64,000 nt of DNA from NCBI RefSeq assembly GCF_017874035.1, contig NZ_JAGGKV010000008.1, positions 1-64,000 of the forward strand, given 5' to 3'. This document shows, piece by piece, positions 17,733-26,412 of this stretch; the first letter of the stretch is position 1, and the number at the start of each line of letters is the position of its first letter. The position numbers were made by a program, and so were the translations under genes. A model generated the notes under the pieces. That model was not told the origin of the DNA. It saw nothing but the letters and a program-made list of their open reading frames with translations, and did not search any database. Source of the stretch: Paenibacillus aceris (GTDB taxonomy: Bacteria; Bacillota; Bacilli; Paenibacillales; NBRC-103111).

Positions 17733-18283
17733 CCAGCTTCAACCCATTGAGCAGTCTTAAAAAAATACATAGTTAAATGGTCCGCAAATTTGCTTATATC
17801 GTTTTTAGCTTTCTTAACAGAATCAGGTGGGAATATGAGTATGTGGGTTAGCAAAGCAACAGCTGCTCCGATAACGGTATCACGAATGCGATCTAAAGGA
17901 TAAGTAGGCATCTTACTTTGAAAGTACATCACTAACAGAACGCTAAGAGTAACTTGACTCATAACGATATTATCTAACCTCAATATCTTAACTAAAGCCG
18001 ATCCCAAAAGAATCATTAATCCAATGCTCCAGCCAGTTAACCCTATAAAAGGTACTACTGAGGAAGTAAGTGCAACACCGACAATCGTACCCAAAATGCG
18101 CTGCCAAGCAAATTGAATGGATTTGCTTATCGTTATCTGCATGCATAGTATCACGGTGAGGGGAGCCAGGTAGGGATGATTCGATCCCCCCCATTTAGCT
18201 AATTCCCATGAAAGTGCAGCAGCTATAGGAGTTTTCCATATTAATCCGTTGTCTTGTATAAAAGATTTTATTCGGAGGTTCAT
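17705..18283 (-). CDS. FUSC/aromatic acid exporter family protein, N-terminal membrane half (frameshifted)
   Basis: 192 residues with about five or six hydrophobic helices. The segment WKTPIAAALSWELAKWGGSNHPYLAPLTVILCMQ (shown here only as a region, residues 16-49) is typical of the FUSC/ArAE half-repeat, with QRILGTIVGVAL and TVIGAAVALLTH. The family exports hydroxylated aromatic acids or is linked to stress from them. The protein ends abruptly at TSMETWT where the frame shifts into the helical C-terminal domain at 17268-17732. ATG 18283 has GGAGGT upstream (TCGGAGGTTC). It is probably non-functional unless the frame is repaired. Confidence 0.72.
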   Translation of the reverse strand: MNLRIKSFIQDNGLIWKTPIAAALSWELAKWGGSNHPYLAPLTVILCMQITISKSIQFAWQRILGTIVGVALTSSVVPFIGLTGWSIGLMILLGSALVKILRLDNIVMSQVTLSVLLVMYFQSKMPTYPLDRIRDTVIGAAVALLTHILIFPPDSVKKAKNDISKFADHLTMYFFKTAQWVEAGCTSMETWT

Positions 18284-18356
18284 TCAGATTTTACCCTTTT
18301 TTTTGTTGGATTTCCGGGACCGGGTTATTTTGCCCGATCGTTAGCAGGTTGATTCT

Positions 18357-18466
18357 TTATCTGCTAAATTCATCCAAGTGCACACTACGATTAATGCTAT
18401 CAAACCTGTTCAAATCCCGGAAACCTCCTGCTAGCAGTTGAGCACCTTGGAGTGAAGCAATTGGAC
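18357..18466 (-). pseudogene. Detached C-terminal fragment of a TetR regulator
   Basis: Downstream of the nitronate monooxygenase stop an open frame reads PIASLQGAQLLAGGF, then RDLNRFDSINRSVHLDEFSR and a stop at 18357. This is the pattern of the last helix region of TetR proteins (SLQGAQLLAR..D..RF). It has no start or ribosome site. The TetR gene at 19722-20243 lacks just this part, ending AHQLIFIYV where AHQLIASLQ would be expected. The two pieces therefore seem to be one gene split by about 1.3 kb carrying the monooxygenase. Confidence 0.58.
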
Positions 18467-18486
18467 TGCTAATAACTAACTTTCGC

Positions 18487-19569
18487 TTATCGCAGTTGAA
18501 CAATTTTATTCGCCTGATCGATCGTTTCTTGAATGATAGACTCTGCACTTTGACCTGAAGTTAGCATCCGCAAGCCTTGTCCTGCCCACAAAGACATAAA
18601 TTCGGGGTTATTTTGCTTAGCTGAAGCATTTCTAATATCTCTAGTCGCCATATTTTGTGTAGGAAATGGAAGTGGCTTTATGCCGCTCTTGTCCCAAAAT
18701 TTGATAAATTCATTGGCAACCCCTCTCGCAGGACGACCCGAAAATACGTTGGTAATAACCGTACTCTCCTCTGTACTATCGAGCAGTTTTTGCTGATATG
18801 CGGTATGGGCTCCCGATTCCTTCGCTGTTAGAAAGCGAGTCCCCATCTGAACACCTTGTGCCCCAAGTGCAAGTGCAGCAATAAGGCCGCGGCCATCCAT
18901 TATCCCCCCAGCCGCTACAACGGGAATACTTACTCGATCAACAATTTGCGGGACTAAAGCCATCGTGCCGATATTCGCACCCAATGGACGATTGGATATA
19001 TCAAATGTTCCGCGGTGCCCCCCAGCTTCACTGCCTTGAGCTACAATGGCGTCGCATCCGGCCTGCTCGGCAATTATCGCTTCATTAACGGTAGTCACCA
19101 TCGACACAAGAAGCATACCGGCAGCTTTGGCTTGCTCCATCATATGTTTGGGAAGAACACCAAAAGCGGTGCTGATAACCGGGACTTTTTCTTCTAGCAC
19201 AACAGCGAATTGTTGCTCGAATAGATCCGGAGTTCGTAAGGCTCCCCCCTTCACAGGAGACATCCCCAATATATCTCTCATAGCATTGAGTTGCTGTTGA
19301 ACTTCTTCAATTCTCGTATTGTCGTCAGGAGTGCGAGTAGCAAATAAATTGACACCGAAAGGAGCATTCGTTAATCCGCGAATTTCGCGAATCGAATCGC
19401 GAATCGTATCTGGATCCATATAAGCAGCTCCTAGCGTCCCAAGCCCGCCAGCATTGGATACCGACGCGGCTAAGCTTGGTGTTCCGGGTCCACCGGCCAT
19501 ACCCGCCAAAAAGATGGGGTAGCGAATACCGAAAATTCGGCAAAGATCAGTTGCAAGTTTCATTGTCAT
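18487..19569 (-). CDS. Nitronate monooxygenase family protein
   Basis: A 360-residue FMN-dependent TIM-barrel enzyme of the 2-nitropropane dioxygenase family, which oxidises alkyl nitronates. It starts LCRIFGIRYPIFLAGMAGG, has NAGGLGTLGAAYM, GVNLFATR, the IVAQGSEAGGHRGTF loop with the conserved His, VPVVAAGGIMDGRG and GAQGVQMGTRFLTAKES for FMN phosphate binding. ATG 19569 follows GAGAGGTGAAC. It seems to lie inside a split tetR gene, a position that suggests recent insertion and possible loss of regulation. Confidence 0.9.
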   Translation of the reverse strand: MTMKLATDLCRIFGIRYPIFLAGMAGGPGTPSLAASVSNAGGLGTLGAAYMDPDTIRDSIREIRGLTNAPFGVNLFATRTPDDNTRIEEVQQQLNAMRDILGMSPVKGGALRTPDLFEQQFAVVLEEKVPVISTAFGVLPKHMMEQAKAAGMLLVSMVTTVNEAIIAEQAGCDAIVAQGSEAGGHRGTFDISNRPLGANIGTMALVPQIVDRVSIPVVAAGGIMDGRGLIAALALGAQGVQMGTRFLTAKESGAHTAYQQKLLDSTEESTVITNVFSGRPARGVANEFIKFWDKSGIKPLPFPTQNMATRDIRNASAKQNNPEFMSLWAGQGLRMLTSGQSAESIIQETIDQANKIVQLR

Positions 19570-19721
19570 TGTTCACCTCTCATTATTCAATCCTTTTGGA
19601 AAAGGAGCATTAGCCTTCCGCGTTATTTCATAGGATTTACTTATTTGGAGCATTTCACCCGTAGGCTCAAAGCAATGCATTTTACCCCTCGCGATATTAG
19701 CCCTAAGAAGTCACGCTTCAG

Positions 19722-20234
19722 TTAACTATCTACTAAAAGATAGAATCTAACATAAATAAAAATCAATTGATGGGCTTGCACCTCTGCTTCACCTTTAAAG
19801 TAGAGATGTCCTTCACGGCGTCCATTCTCGAACACTTGTTCAAGCCAAGTTAAATTAGCGTTGAAAAACTGTGCTAACCCTTCCCTTACTTTCTCCGATA
19901 GGGTTGCTAGTTCAGAGGATAGCATAACACTTAGACAAGTACAATAATCTTGTACAGGGGCGTTATATAGCAACACGAATTTATGCAGTTTATCCAGATT
20001 GTTCTGTGTTTCGGAATCGTTTGTAGCACTTGCATAAAGAAAATTTTTGAGATAGCGTGCAATCAAAGCCTCCCCCAAATCCTCCTTATTCTGGAAATAG
20101 TAATGAATACTTGCCGTGCGTATCCCTATTTTCTCAGCAATATGTGCGTAGCTGAACCCGTTAAATCCAAATTCCTGAACAATCGCTTGAGCCGAATCTA
20201 AGATAAGTTCCGAAGTGTTTTTTGTTTTGGTCAT
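19722..20234 (-). CDS. TetR family regulator, C-terminally truncated
   Basis: About 170 residues. The N-terminal helix-turn-helix is clear (ELILDSAQAIVQEFGFNGFS, YAHIAEKIGIRTASIHYYFQ NKEDLG in continuation) and the ligand domain follows, with CTCLSVMLSSELATLSEKVREGL typical of a subgroup. The end, AHQLIFIYVRFYLLVDS, is not TetR-like: the last helix of about 35 residues is missing and turns up at 18357-18466 behind the nitronate monooxygenase gene. ATG 20234 is the likeliest start; a TTG at 20243 is possible. The DNA-binding part may still fold, but dimer contacts should be damaged. Confidence 0.8.
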   Translation of the reverse strand: MTKTKNTSELILDSAQAIVQEFGFNGFSYAHIAEKIGIRTASIHYYFQNKEDLGEALIARYLKNFLYASATNDSETQNNLDKLHKFVLLYNAPVQDYCTCLSVMLSSELATLSEKVREGLAQFFNANLTWLEQVFENGRREGHLYFKGEAEVQAHQLIFIYVRFYLLVDS

Positions 20235-20270
20235 CGCAGCCAACTTGTAAACGAAGAATAATTGGTATGA

Positions 20271-20318
20271 AAAAAACCTTGAGGAGTGAGGAACACTCGA
20301 TCAAGGTTTTAAATAAAA
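20271..20318 (-). terminator. Terminator of the LLM monooxygenase gene
   Basis: AAAACCTTGA and GAGTG arms (20273-20288) pair with CACTC and TCAAGGTTTT (20294-20310). On the minus strand, after the stop at 20344, the stem is followed by TTTTTTC. Confidence 0.88.
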
Positions 20319-20343
20319 AACATTTAGCTGAAATCCCATTTTT

Positions 20344-21708
20344 TCATGCGCTGTACCATTCCGTTTCTTTCATCGGATTCGGCGCTTCCGCAAATCGGTT
20401 GCCCGGATAAGGAAGCTCATAATGATCGCGAAGGGTTGTACCGGTGTACTCTTTTCGGAACAGCCCTCTGCGCTGCAGCTCGGGAACGACGAGATCGAGG
20501 AAGTCCTCTAGTCCCCCGGCCATCAGCTGCGGCATAATATTGAAGCCGTCAGCAGCCCCATTCTGAAACCAATGCTCCATCATATCGGCAATTTGTTGGG
20601 ATGTACCTGTTATTGTCTGGTGACCGCGTCCTCCGGCCAGACGCTGCAGCAGCTGACGAAGCGTCAGGTTCTCTCGATGAGCCATCTCGACGATCAAATT
20701 CGTGCGACTCTGATGGCCTCTCACTTCTTGAACCGGCAGCTGCGGCATCGGGCCATCCAATGGATAACCAGTTAGATCAAAGCCGACACGATTGGACAAC
20801 ATCATTAAGCTGTAGGTTGGGTTTGAGAGTTCCACAAGCTTCGCTTCCTTCTCTCTGGCTTCTTCCTCCGTGCGTCCGATAATCGGGCAAATTCCCGGCA
20901 GGATGACAACGTGATCCGGCAACCTATTCAATTGAACCGCCCGTTGTTTCATATCTCGATAGAAGGACTCCGCTTCTTCAAAGCTTTGCTGAGCCGTAAA
21001 AATCGCTTCCGCGTACTCCGCAGCGAATTGTCTGCCATTCTGCGAAGAACCGGCTTGAACGAGCAGCGGTCGCCCCTGCGGCCCTCGGGAAATATTGAGC
21101 GGTCCCTTCACGGAGAAATGTTCCCCTTTATGATTAAGCTCGTGAACCTTGGAGCTGTCCGCAAAAATGCCAGCTTCCTTGTCTCTGACAAGAGCATCGT
21201 CTTCCCAGCTATCCCATAGCTTCGTGGACACATCCAAAAATTCCCGCGCTCGATCATAGCGCTCTGCGTGTTCCGGTATTTGTTCATAGTTGAAATTTTG
21301 CGCCTCCGCATCCGTTCCTGACGTAATGATGTTCCAGCCGGCGCGGCCGCGGCTGAGGTGGTCAAGAGAAGCAAATCTCCGAGCCAGATTGAACGGCTCG
21401 TTGAAGCTCGTGGATACGGTTGCGATCAGACCGATTCGCTTGGTGACTACGGCAAGTGCCGACAAGAGCGTCAACGGCTCGTATCCGCCTATCGCTCCGT
21501 ATCGGACCGCGTTCGGACTGGTCGATACCCGATCTGCAAAGAAAAGCGAATCCAGCTTCGCCGCTTCTGCTTTTGCAGCCAGGCGCTGGTAGAAAGAGAA
21601 GTCAAGCAGCTGATCTAGATTCGTCTGCGGATGCCGCCATGCTGCCTCATGATGTCCCATCGGGGAAACGAACAAATTCAAATGAAGTTGACGATGTACT
21701 TTACTCAT
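20344..21708 (-). CDS. LLM-class FMN-dependent monooxygenase, NtaA/SnaA/DszA type
   Basis: A 454-residue flavin-dependent monooxygenase that uses reduced FMN from a partner reductase. It begins with LHLNLFVSPMGHHEAAWRHP and shows KLDSLFFADRV, GGYEPLTLLSALAVVTKRIG, RFASLDHLSRGRAGWNIITS and PLLVQAGSSQNGRQFAAEYA, all typical of the nitrilotriacetate, pristinamycin and dibenzothiophene-sulfone group. The substrate is likely an organosulfur compound or amine. ATG 21708 follows GGGTGGTG. A large hairpin precedes it and a LysR gene lies upstream on the same strand; LysR proteins often control sulfur and amino-acid uptake. Confidence 0.92.
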   Translation of the reverse strand: MSKVHRQLHLNLFVSPMGHHEAAWRHPQTNLDQLLDFSFYQRLAAKAEAAKLDSLFFADRVSTSPNAVRYGAIGGYEPLTLLSALAVVTKRIGLIATVSTSFNEPFNLARRFASLDHLSRGRAGWNIITSGTDAEAQNFNYEQIPEHAERYDRAREFLDVSTKLWDSWEDDALVRDKEAGIFADSSKVHELNHKGEHFSVKGPLNISRGPQGRPLLVQAGSSQNGRQFAAEYAEAIFTAQQSFEEAESFYRDMKQRAVQLNRLPDHVVILPGICPIIGRTEEEAREKEAKLVELSNPTYSLMMLSNRVGFDLTGYPLDGPMPQLPVQEVRGHQSRTNLIVEMAHRENLTLRQLLQRLAGGRGHQTITGTSQQIADMMEHWFQNGAADGFNIMPQLMAGGLEDFLDLVVPELQRRGLFRKEYTGTTLRDHYELPYPGNRFAEAPNPMKETEWYSA

Positions 21709-21737
21709 AACGACACCACCCTGTTTGTTAAAATTAG

Positions 21738-21799
21738 AAAAGGCTCCCGATGCAAGGGCTGCCGCGCGCGAAGCGGTGACCTTGTGTTAGGGAGCCTTT
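21738..21799 (-). terminator. Large hairpin between lysR and the LLM gene
   Basis: AAAGGCTCCC (21739-21748) pairs with GGGAGCCTTT (21790-21799), with inner CAAGG/CCTTG and CTGCCGC/GCGGTG pairing. On the minus strand the tail is TTCTAATTTT. It may end lysR transcripts or act as an attenuator about 30 bases before the LLM gene. Confidence 0.6.
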
Positions 21800-21953
21800 G
21801 GTAGACCAATTGGCTGACATAATTATTAACCATATCTTACATGAATTAATCCGATTATACAAGTGGGATAAATAAGATTAACTTCATATTAAAGTCATCT
21901 TTAACTGATGGATATTACGAATAAAATGCCATATGGGCCCGACCCTGCAGACT

Positions 21954-22835
21954 TTAACGATCTTTCAGTTGCTCCTCCGCAAAATGTATAAAGGTGCGCG
22001 CCGCGTGACTGAGATATTTGTCCGAGCGATATATGATGCTCATCTCCCTTACTGGCGGATAATCGCGGATCGGGAGAAAGCGCAGGTCAAGACTGTCGAT
22101 GGACTCCAGAAGCGAATTTGCGACGATTCCAACGCCGATATTTGCCTTAACGAAATAAAAGAGCGATGGATTTGAACTAGTCTCAACGACTACGTTCAGG
22201 TGGAACCCATGCTGACGGCACCAGCTATCCACGAATTCTCTTCCCCATAGCCCTTTGGGATACATGACGATGGGCAGGAACTGCAGGTCAGCCAGAGAAA
22301 TCGATTCTGCCTTAGACAGTTCATGATTTTTGGACACGACTATCCCATACTCTTCTCGGGCCAAAGGACGAATGACCAACCGCGGATCAAAAAGAGGCTT
22401 CACAGCTATTCCGATATGCATGTCTGTATTCAACACCATCCCCGTCACGTCGACTTCCGAAATGATCTTCAGCCGGATGTTCGGATATCGTTGGAAGAAA
22501 CGAATAAACATCGGGGTGAGGCGATAATCCAGTTCCGATGGCAAGGCCCCGATACTTAGGTTCCCCCCATTCTGATGATAAAGATCGTCCATTTCTTGAA
22601 GCGCGTTGCTTAGATTCTGTAGCATCATTCGGGCGTGTTTTTTCAAAATAGAACCCGCGTCAGTCAATTGAATGCGTTTACCGATCCGGTCAAAGAGGGG
22701 CATTCCGATCTCTTCTTCCAACGCTTTGATCGACAAGCTTAAATTAGGCTGGGAAATCCCGATTTTATCCGCGGCCTTCGTAAAGTGCAGCTCCTCGCAC
22801 ACCGCCATGAAATACTCCAGTTGCCTAAGCTCCAT
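21954..22835 (-). CDS. LysR family transcriptional regulator
   Basis: A 293-residue regulator. The N-terminal winged helix-turn-helix is MELRQLEYFMAVCEELHFTK with AADKIGISQPNLSLSIKALE as the recognition region, followed by the two-lobed effector domain (about 90-290). ATG 22835 follows GAGGCGGGAA; a TTG 39 bases upstream would add an unusual tail and was not chosen. It lies divergent to the CynX/NimT-type transporter at 23009 and upstream of the LLM gene on the same strand, so it may control either. An AT-rich dyad (TTATA-N7-TATAA, 22897-22913) in the divergent gap fits the T-N11-A pattern. Confidence 0.93.
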   Translation of the reverse strand: MELRQLEYFMAVCEELHFTKAADKIGISQPNLSLSIKALEEEIGMPLFDRIGKRIQLTDAGSILKKHARMMLQNLSNALQEMDDLYHQNGGNLSIGALPSELDYRLTPMFIRFFQRYPNIRLKIISEVDVTGMVLNTDMHIGIAVKPLFDPRLVIRPLAREEYGIVVSKNHELSKAESISLADLQFLPIVMYPKGLWGREFVDSWCRQHGFHLNVVVETSSNPSLFYFVKANIGVGIVANSLLESIDSLDLRFLPIRDYPPVREMSIIYRSDKYLSHAARTFIHFAEEQLKDR

Positions 22836-23008
22836 ACTTCCCGCCTCTCTTCTATCTGAATCAGTCGCCAACAATCATTTAAAATACAAATGGTTATTAT
22901 AAATTTAATATAATTGATAAATGTTTGTTCTTCAAGTAAGATTTGTTCACTAGCACCTGCTAAGCCGATATGGTTTAGGCAGTTATATAAAGAAGGAGGA
23001 GAGCCGTT

Positions 23009-24193
23009 ATGAAGAAACAACACGTCCTTATAGCGATAGCCTTGTTTGCAGCTTCGCTGAATTTACGTCCAGCGATCAACTCAATCGCCCCATTATTGGA
23101 CAGCATTCGGACGGATCTCGGAATGAGCGGGGCTGTCGCTAGTCTGCTCACTTCCATACCCGTGCTTTGCATGGGACTCTTCTCCCCGCTCGCCGTTAAA
23201 GCCGGCGGCAAATGGGGAATCGAGAAGGTAATGGGCGTATCTCTACTCATTATCGCGGTTGGTACCGCCATTCGTGTGTTCACGAATTCCGTCTTCTACT
23301 TACTTGTCACGGCCTTGATTGCAGGGATCGGAATCGCCTTAATCGGACCGCTGCTGGCGGGCTTCATTAAGAAGTATTTCCCTAAACAGGTTCCTTCTAT
23401 GATCGCCGTATATACCGTCGCCCTTACTCTAGGAGCAACATTCAGCTCGGCATTTTCCACACCGCTGCAGAACAGCTTTGATTCCTGGCAGTTATCATTG
23501 GCCTCATGGGCTATTGTCGCCATCGTTGCCGCCGTTCTCTGGTGGTCATTCGTTCGCCCGAATGACACAAGCCTGAATGCTGCCGCGGGAACAACCAACG
23601 TTAAGCTTCCGTGGGGGAATAGCAAAGCTTGGATCCTAATGTTGTCCTTTGCGTTTATGGCGATGCTGTTCTACTCGTTTACCGCATGGCTCCCTCAAAT
23701 CATCCAAGGAATGGGCTATTCAAAAAGCTACGCGGTGATGTCTCTGACCTTATTTGTCGTCATTCAAATCCCGGTAAGCCTGCTAATGCCTCTCCTGCTC
23801 AAAAGGTTTCCGTCCCGCCGGTTGTGGCTGGTCGCCTCTGCCTTTTTGGAGCTCGTCGGCCTCCTGCTGTTGATTCTGAACGTTGAACCTGCAGTTGCTG
23901 CTTCGTTTATCGGGATTGGCGCGGGCGGGTTATTCCCCTTAAACCTTCTTCTTCCGATCGACGTAACGACCAGCGCCCAGGAAGCCGCTTCGTGGTCGGC
24001 CATGGTGCAATCGGCCGGTTATGTCATCGGTGCTGCCGGTCCAATCCTGCTAGGAAGAATTCACGATGCCACTGGCAGCTTTGCTTCCGCAATCGTTGGC
24101 ATGATGGTCATCGTGCTGCTGATGATCATCGTTCAATTCGCGGTTACAGCCACCAAACGCAAAGCTATGAATGCCGTGCTCCAATCGCGGTAA
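23009..24193 (+). CDS. MFS transporter, CynX/NimT family
   Basis: A 394-residue 12-helix permease. LIAIALFAASLNLRPAINSI APLLDSI at the start and LLTSIPVLCMGLFSPLA are hallmarks of the CynX/NimT branch (cyanate and 2-nitroimidazole transporters). A long basic loop sits between helices 6 and 7 and the C-terminus ends in KRKAMNAVLQSR. AGAAGGAGGAG precedes ATG 23009. The gene is divergent from lysR; regulation by that LysR is the natural guess. A terminator follows. The real substrate is unknown. Confidence 0.9.
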   Translation: MKKQHVLIAIALFAASLNLRPAINSIAPLLDSIRTDLGMSGAVASLLTSIPVLCMGLFSPLAVKAGGKWGIEKVMGVSLLIIAVGTAIRVFTNSVFYLLVTALIAGIGIALIGPLLAGFIKKYFPKQVPSMIAVYTVALTLGATFSSAFSTPLQNSFDSWQLSLASWAIVAIVAAVLWWSFVRPNDTSLNAAAGTTNVKLPWGNSKAWILMLSFAFMAMLFYSFTAWLPQIIQGMGYSKSYAVMSLTLFVVIQIPVSLLMPLLLKRFPSRRLWLVASAFLELVGLLLLILNVEPAVAASFIGIGAGGLFPLNLLLPIDVTTSAQEAASWSAMVQSAGYVIGAAGPILLGRIHDATGSFASAIVGMMVIVLLMIIVQFAVTATKRKAMNAVLQSR

Positions 24194-24199
24194 TAAATA

Positions 24200-24230
24200 A
24201 AAGCGATCCGTAAGCGGGTCGCTTTTTATT
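24200..24230 (+). terminator. Terminator of the CynX/NimT-type gene
   Basis: AAAGCGATCCG (24200-24210) pairs with CGGGTCGCTTT (24215-24225) around TAAG, followed by TTATT, seven bases after the stop. Confidence 0.9.
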
Positions 24231-24286
24231 ATGCAGTATATATTTCTGTCTACTGAAGGCAGTTCCTCAAACCCCATTTATGATGT

Positions 24287-24982
24287 TTAATTTTTTAAAG
24301 CGAAGTCAACAGCAGATTCGGCATGAAGTCTCGTTGTATCATAAACTGGTATTATACAATCATCTTGTGAGATGAGAAGCGTTATTTCTGTACATCCAAG
24401 TATAATGGCTTCGGCTCCCTGTTGGTAAAGACCATTTATGATCTTTAAGTAGGATTGCTTAGACTCTTCTTTAATAATTCCAAGACAAAGTTCTTGATAA
24501 ATAATGTCATGTATAACCATTCTTTCTTCTTCATTTGGAACAATAACATCAAGTCCAAACCTTTCAATGAGTCTGCCTTTGTAAAAATCTTGTTCCATAG
24601 TAAATGCAGTCCCAAGTAAAGCAACCTTCTTAATTCCATCCTTAACAATTTCTATGGCAGTTGAATCAGCGATATGTAGTAATGGGATAGATACCGATTC
24701 TTCTACTTCTTGTGCCATCTTGTGCATCGTATTCGTACAAATGACTATTAAATCGGCTCCACCGGTTTCTAATTTTTGTGCTGAATCGATCATAATTTTT
24801 GTGGCTTCATCCCAGTTTCCTTGATGCTGCAAAGTCTTGACTTCATGAAAATCGACCGAATACATGAGACTTTTGGCGGAATGATGCCCTCCTAGCTTTT
24901 CTTTTACTCGTTGATTAATGATTTGGTAATAGAGTAAAGATGACTCCCAACTCATTCCACCGATAAGCCCTATTGTTTTCAT
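24287..24982 (-). CDS. Aspartate/glutamate racemase family protein
   Basis: A 231-residue cofactor-independent racemase. The N-terminus IGLIGGMSWESSLLYYQIIN, the first catalytic Cys in LIVICTNTMHKMA and the second in IILGCTEITLLI match the RacX/YgeA branch. VALLGTAFTMEQDFYKGRL is also typical. It interconverts L- and D-amino acids, probably aspartate, glutamate or a basic residue. ATG 24982 is preceded by a GGGGGC stretch. It stands alone, AT-rich, between a terminator and the small gene at 25052. Confidence 0.9.
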   Translation of the reverse strand: MKTIGLIGGMSWESSLLYYQIINQRVKEKLGGHHSAKSLMYSVDFHEVKTLQHQGNWDEATKIMIDSAQKLETGGADLIVICTNTMHKMAQEVEESVSIPLLHIADSTAIEIVKDGIKKVALLGTAFTMEQDFYKGRLIERFGLDVIVPNEEERMVIHDIIYQELCLGIIKEESKQSYLKIINGLYQQGAEAIILGCTEITLLISQDDCIIPVYDTTRLHAESAVDFALKN

Positions 24983-25051
24983 GGGATAAGCCCCCTACTG
25001 ATTGTTTACCCCATTTTCTCATAAACAGTTTTACAATGCATTAAAAGTGTG

Positions 25052-25297
25052 TTATAAATATTTCCAAATCAACTTCGGATACTTTAAAAAAATAGATAGA
25101 ATAGTAAGTTTTGATTTCATAGAGACACATCGGGCCCACTTCCAGGCGTTACTTTCGATCTCTTTAAGCTCCTGATTATGTTCTCTGATCTTTTCCTCGA
25201 AAAAATAAGGATAATTATGCATAGCGTGTACCTCCAAATTCTTAAAATGCTGACTTGCCTTCTCTTTGAGCTCATTATAATAAAACAAGTATGACAA
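25052..25297 (-). CDS. Small uncharacterised protein downstream of the WYL regulator
   Basis: 81 residues, charged and helical in the middle (EEKIREHNQELKEIESNAWKW), ending in a short hydrophobic stretch (LTILSIFLKYPKLIWKYL) that could touch the membrane. The start would be TTG 25297, eight bases past the stop region of the WYL gene and inside a 22-base inverted repeat (25289-25310), so it could only be made by coupled re-initiation. No family recognised. It may also be a remnant. Confidence 0.35.
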   Translation of the reverse strand: MSYLFYYNELKEKASQHFKNLEVHAMHNYPYFFEEKIREHNQELKEIESNAWKWARCVSMKSKLTILSIFLKYPKLIWKYL

Positions 25298-25310
25298 CAG
25301 TCTGTCATAC
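25289..25310. repeat. Perfect 8-bp inverted repeat at the WYL gene end
   Basis: GTATGACA, six bases, then TGTCATAC. It covers the last codons of the WYL regulator and the possible TTG start of the next small gene. It could be a regulator site or an RNA hairpin controlling coupling; no T-run follows. Confidence 0.6.
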
Positions 25311-26213
25311 TTGAGGATACCGATTTAACATTTTTTCAATTTTATCTTTAAGCATTTTCCTTAACTCGAGCGGTTCAAGAACCTCCACATCTTCCCCAAA
25401 ACTTAAAATCATTTCAACTAACCATTCAACTTCTGAAGGATTGGTAATGGTAACCGTAAGCGTACCATCTTCATTGAAACATTTATTCTCCGCGTAAAAG
25501 CAATCCAGAGCATGAGCCAATGATCTGCCTGAGAAATGAAGAACAGCACCTACGATTTCTTCTTTCTGATAGTCTAAAGAAATATCTTGAAGAGGTGTTG
25601 GATGGATACGATGGTATAATTCAGTCAAGGTAACCAAATCTAACATTCTTGTAAGTTTAAATACGCGATAATCGTTACGAGCCCTACAGTACCCATGTAA
25701 ATACCAAGAATAATATTTAAACAGAAGGCTGACTGGTTCAACTACCCTAGTGGCTCTCTCATTCTTAGAATTCATGTATTCAAATCGAATGACATAGCGA
25801 TCTGTTATGGCTGCTCGAAGTGCATGGAGTGTTGCATTGTTAGCTCGCCAGCTTCCCAGATCCATCGTTAAGCTTGGCCTCTTGTCGCTTTGAATAGTCT
25901 GAAGCCTATGTAGAGTCTCCGTTGCACGGTCATCCTGGAACACCGTTGTCGTGCTTTGAAGAAGCGTGATTAATGACTCAATGTCGTTGGAGTGCAATAA
26001 ACTTTTCTCCATTTTAAATTCTTCAATGATCCCATATCCTCCGTTGACGCCTTGGAAGGATACAACAGGGATTCCAGCCGCACAAATAGCCTCTATATCA
26101 CGGTAAATGGTTCGTTGGGAAACACGATATTTGTTCGCAAGCTCAGAAGCAGAAATGACTTCGTTATTTAAAAGCGCATAAGTAATCGATATTAACCGTT
26201 CTAGTTTCATCAT
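25305..26213 (-). CDS. WYL-domain transcriptional regulator (YafY type)
   Basis: About 302 residues. N-terminal HTH_11: MKLERLISITYALLNNEVIS ASELANKYRVSQRTIYRDIEAI, then GIPVVSFQGVNGGYGI, the usual hinge, and the WYL ligand-binding domain (about 130-215, with KYYSWYLHGYCRARNDYRVF) and a WCX C-terminal extension. ATG 26213 or 26210 follows GGGGGGTT. Proteins of this type sense small ligands or nucleic acids and often control a neighbouring gene. It is a single gene except for the small frame behind it. Confidence 0.93.
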   Translation of the reverse strand: MMKLERLISITYALLNNEVISASELANKYRVSQRTIYRDIEAICAAGIPVVSFQGVNGGYGIIEEFKMEKSLLHSNDIESLITLLQSTTTVFQDDRATETLHRLQTIQSDKRPSLTMDLGSWRANNATLHALRAAITDRYVIRFEYMNSKNERATRVVEPVSLLFKYYSWYLHGYCRARNDYRVFKLTRMLDLVTLTELYHRIHPTPLQDISLDYQKEEIVGAVLHFSGRSLAHALDCFYAENKCFNEDGTLTVTITNPSEVEWLVEMILSFGEDVEVLEPLELRKMLKDKIEKMLNRYPQV

Positions 26214-26331
26214 AACCCCCCATGCAAAAGAACGTATGTTTGCATTTATTACACCATAATTACCCAATTGTATCAAGCGTTTTATTCCGATAAACTGTCA
26301 GTTCGTCTAAATTTATTTCCCTCTTATGAAT

Positions 26332-26365
26332 GAAAAAGAACAGCTGCCGCAAAGGCAACTGCTCC
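26332..26365 (-). terminator. Terminator behind a kinase remnant
   Basis: AACAGCTGCC and GGCAACTGCT arms (26339-26363) pair with two mismatches; the minus-strand tail is CTTTTTC. It follows the gene remnant at 26413-26550. Confidence 0.65.
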
Positions 26366-26412
26366 CTATCCTATTCTGCCTGATATACACATCAGACCTA
26401 TGTTTTTAGAAC

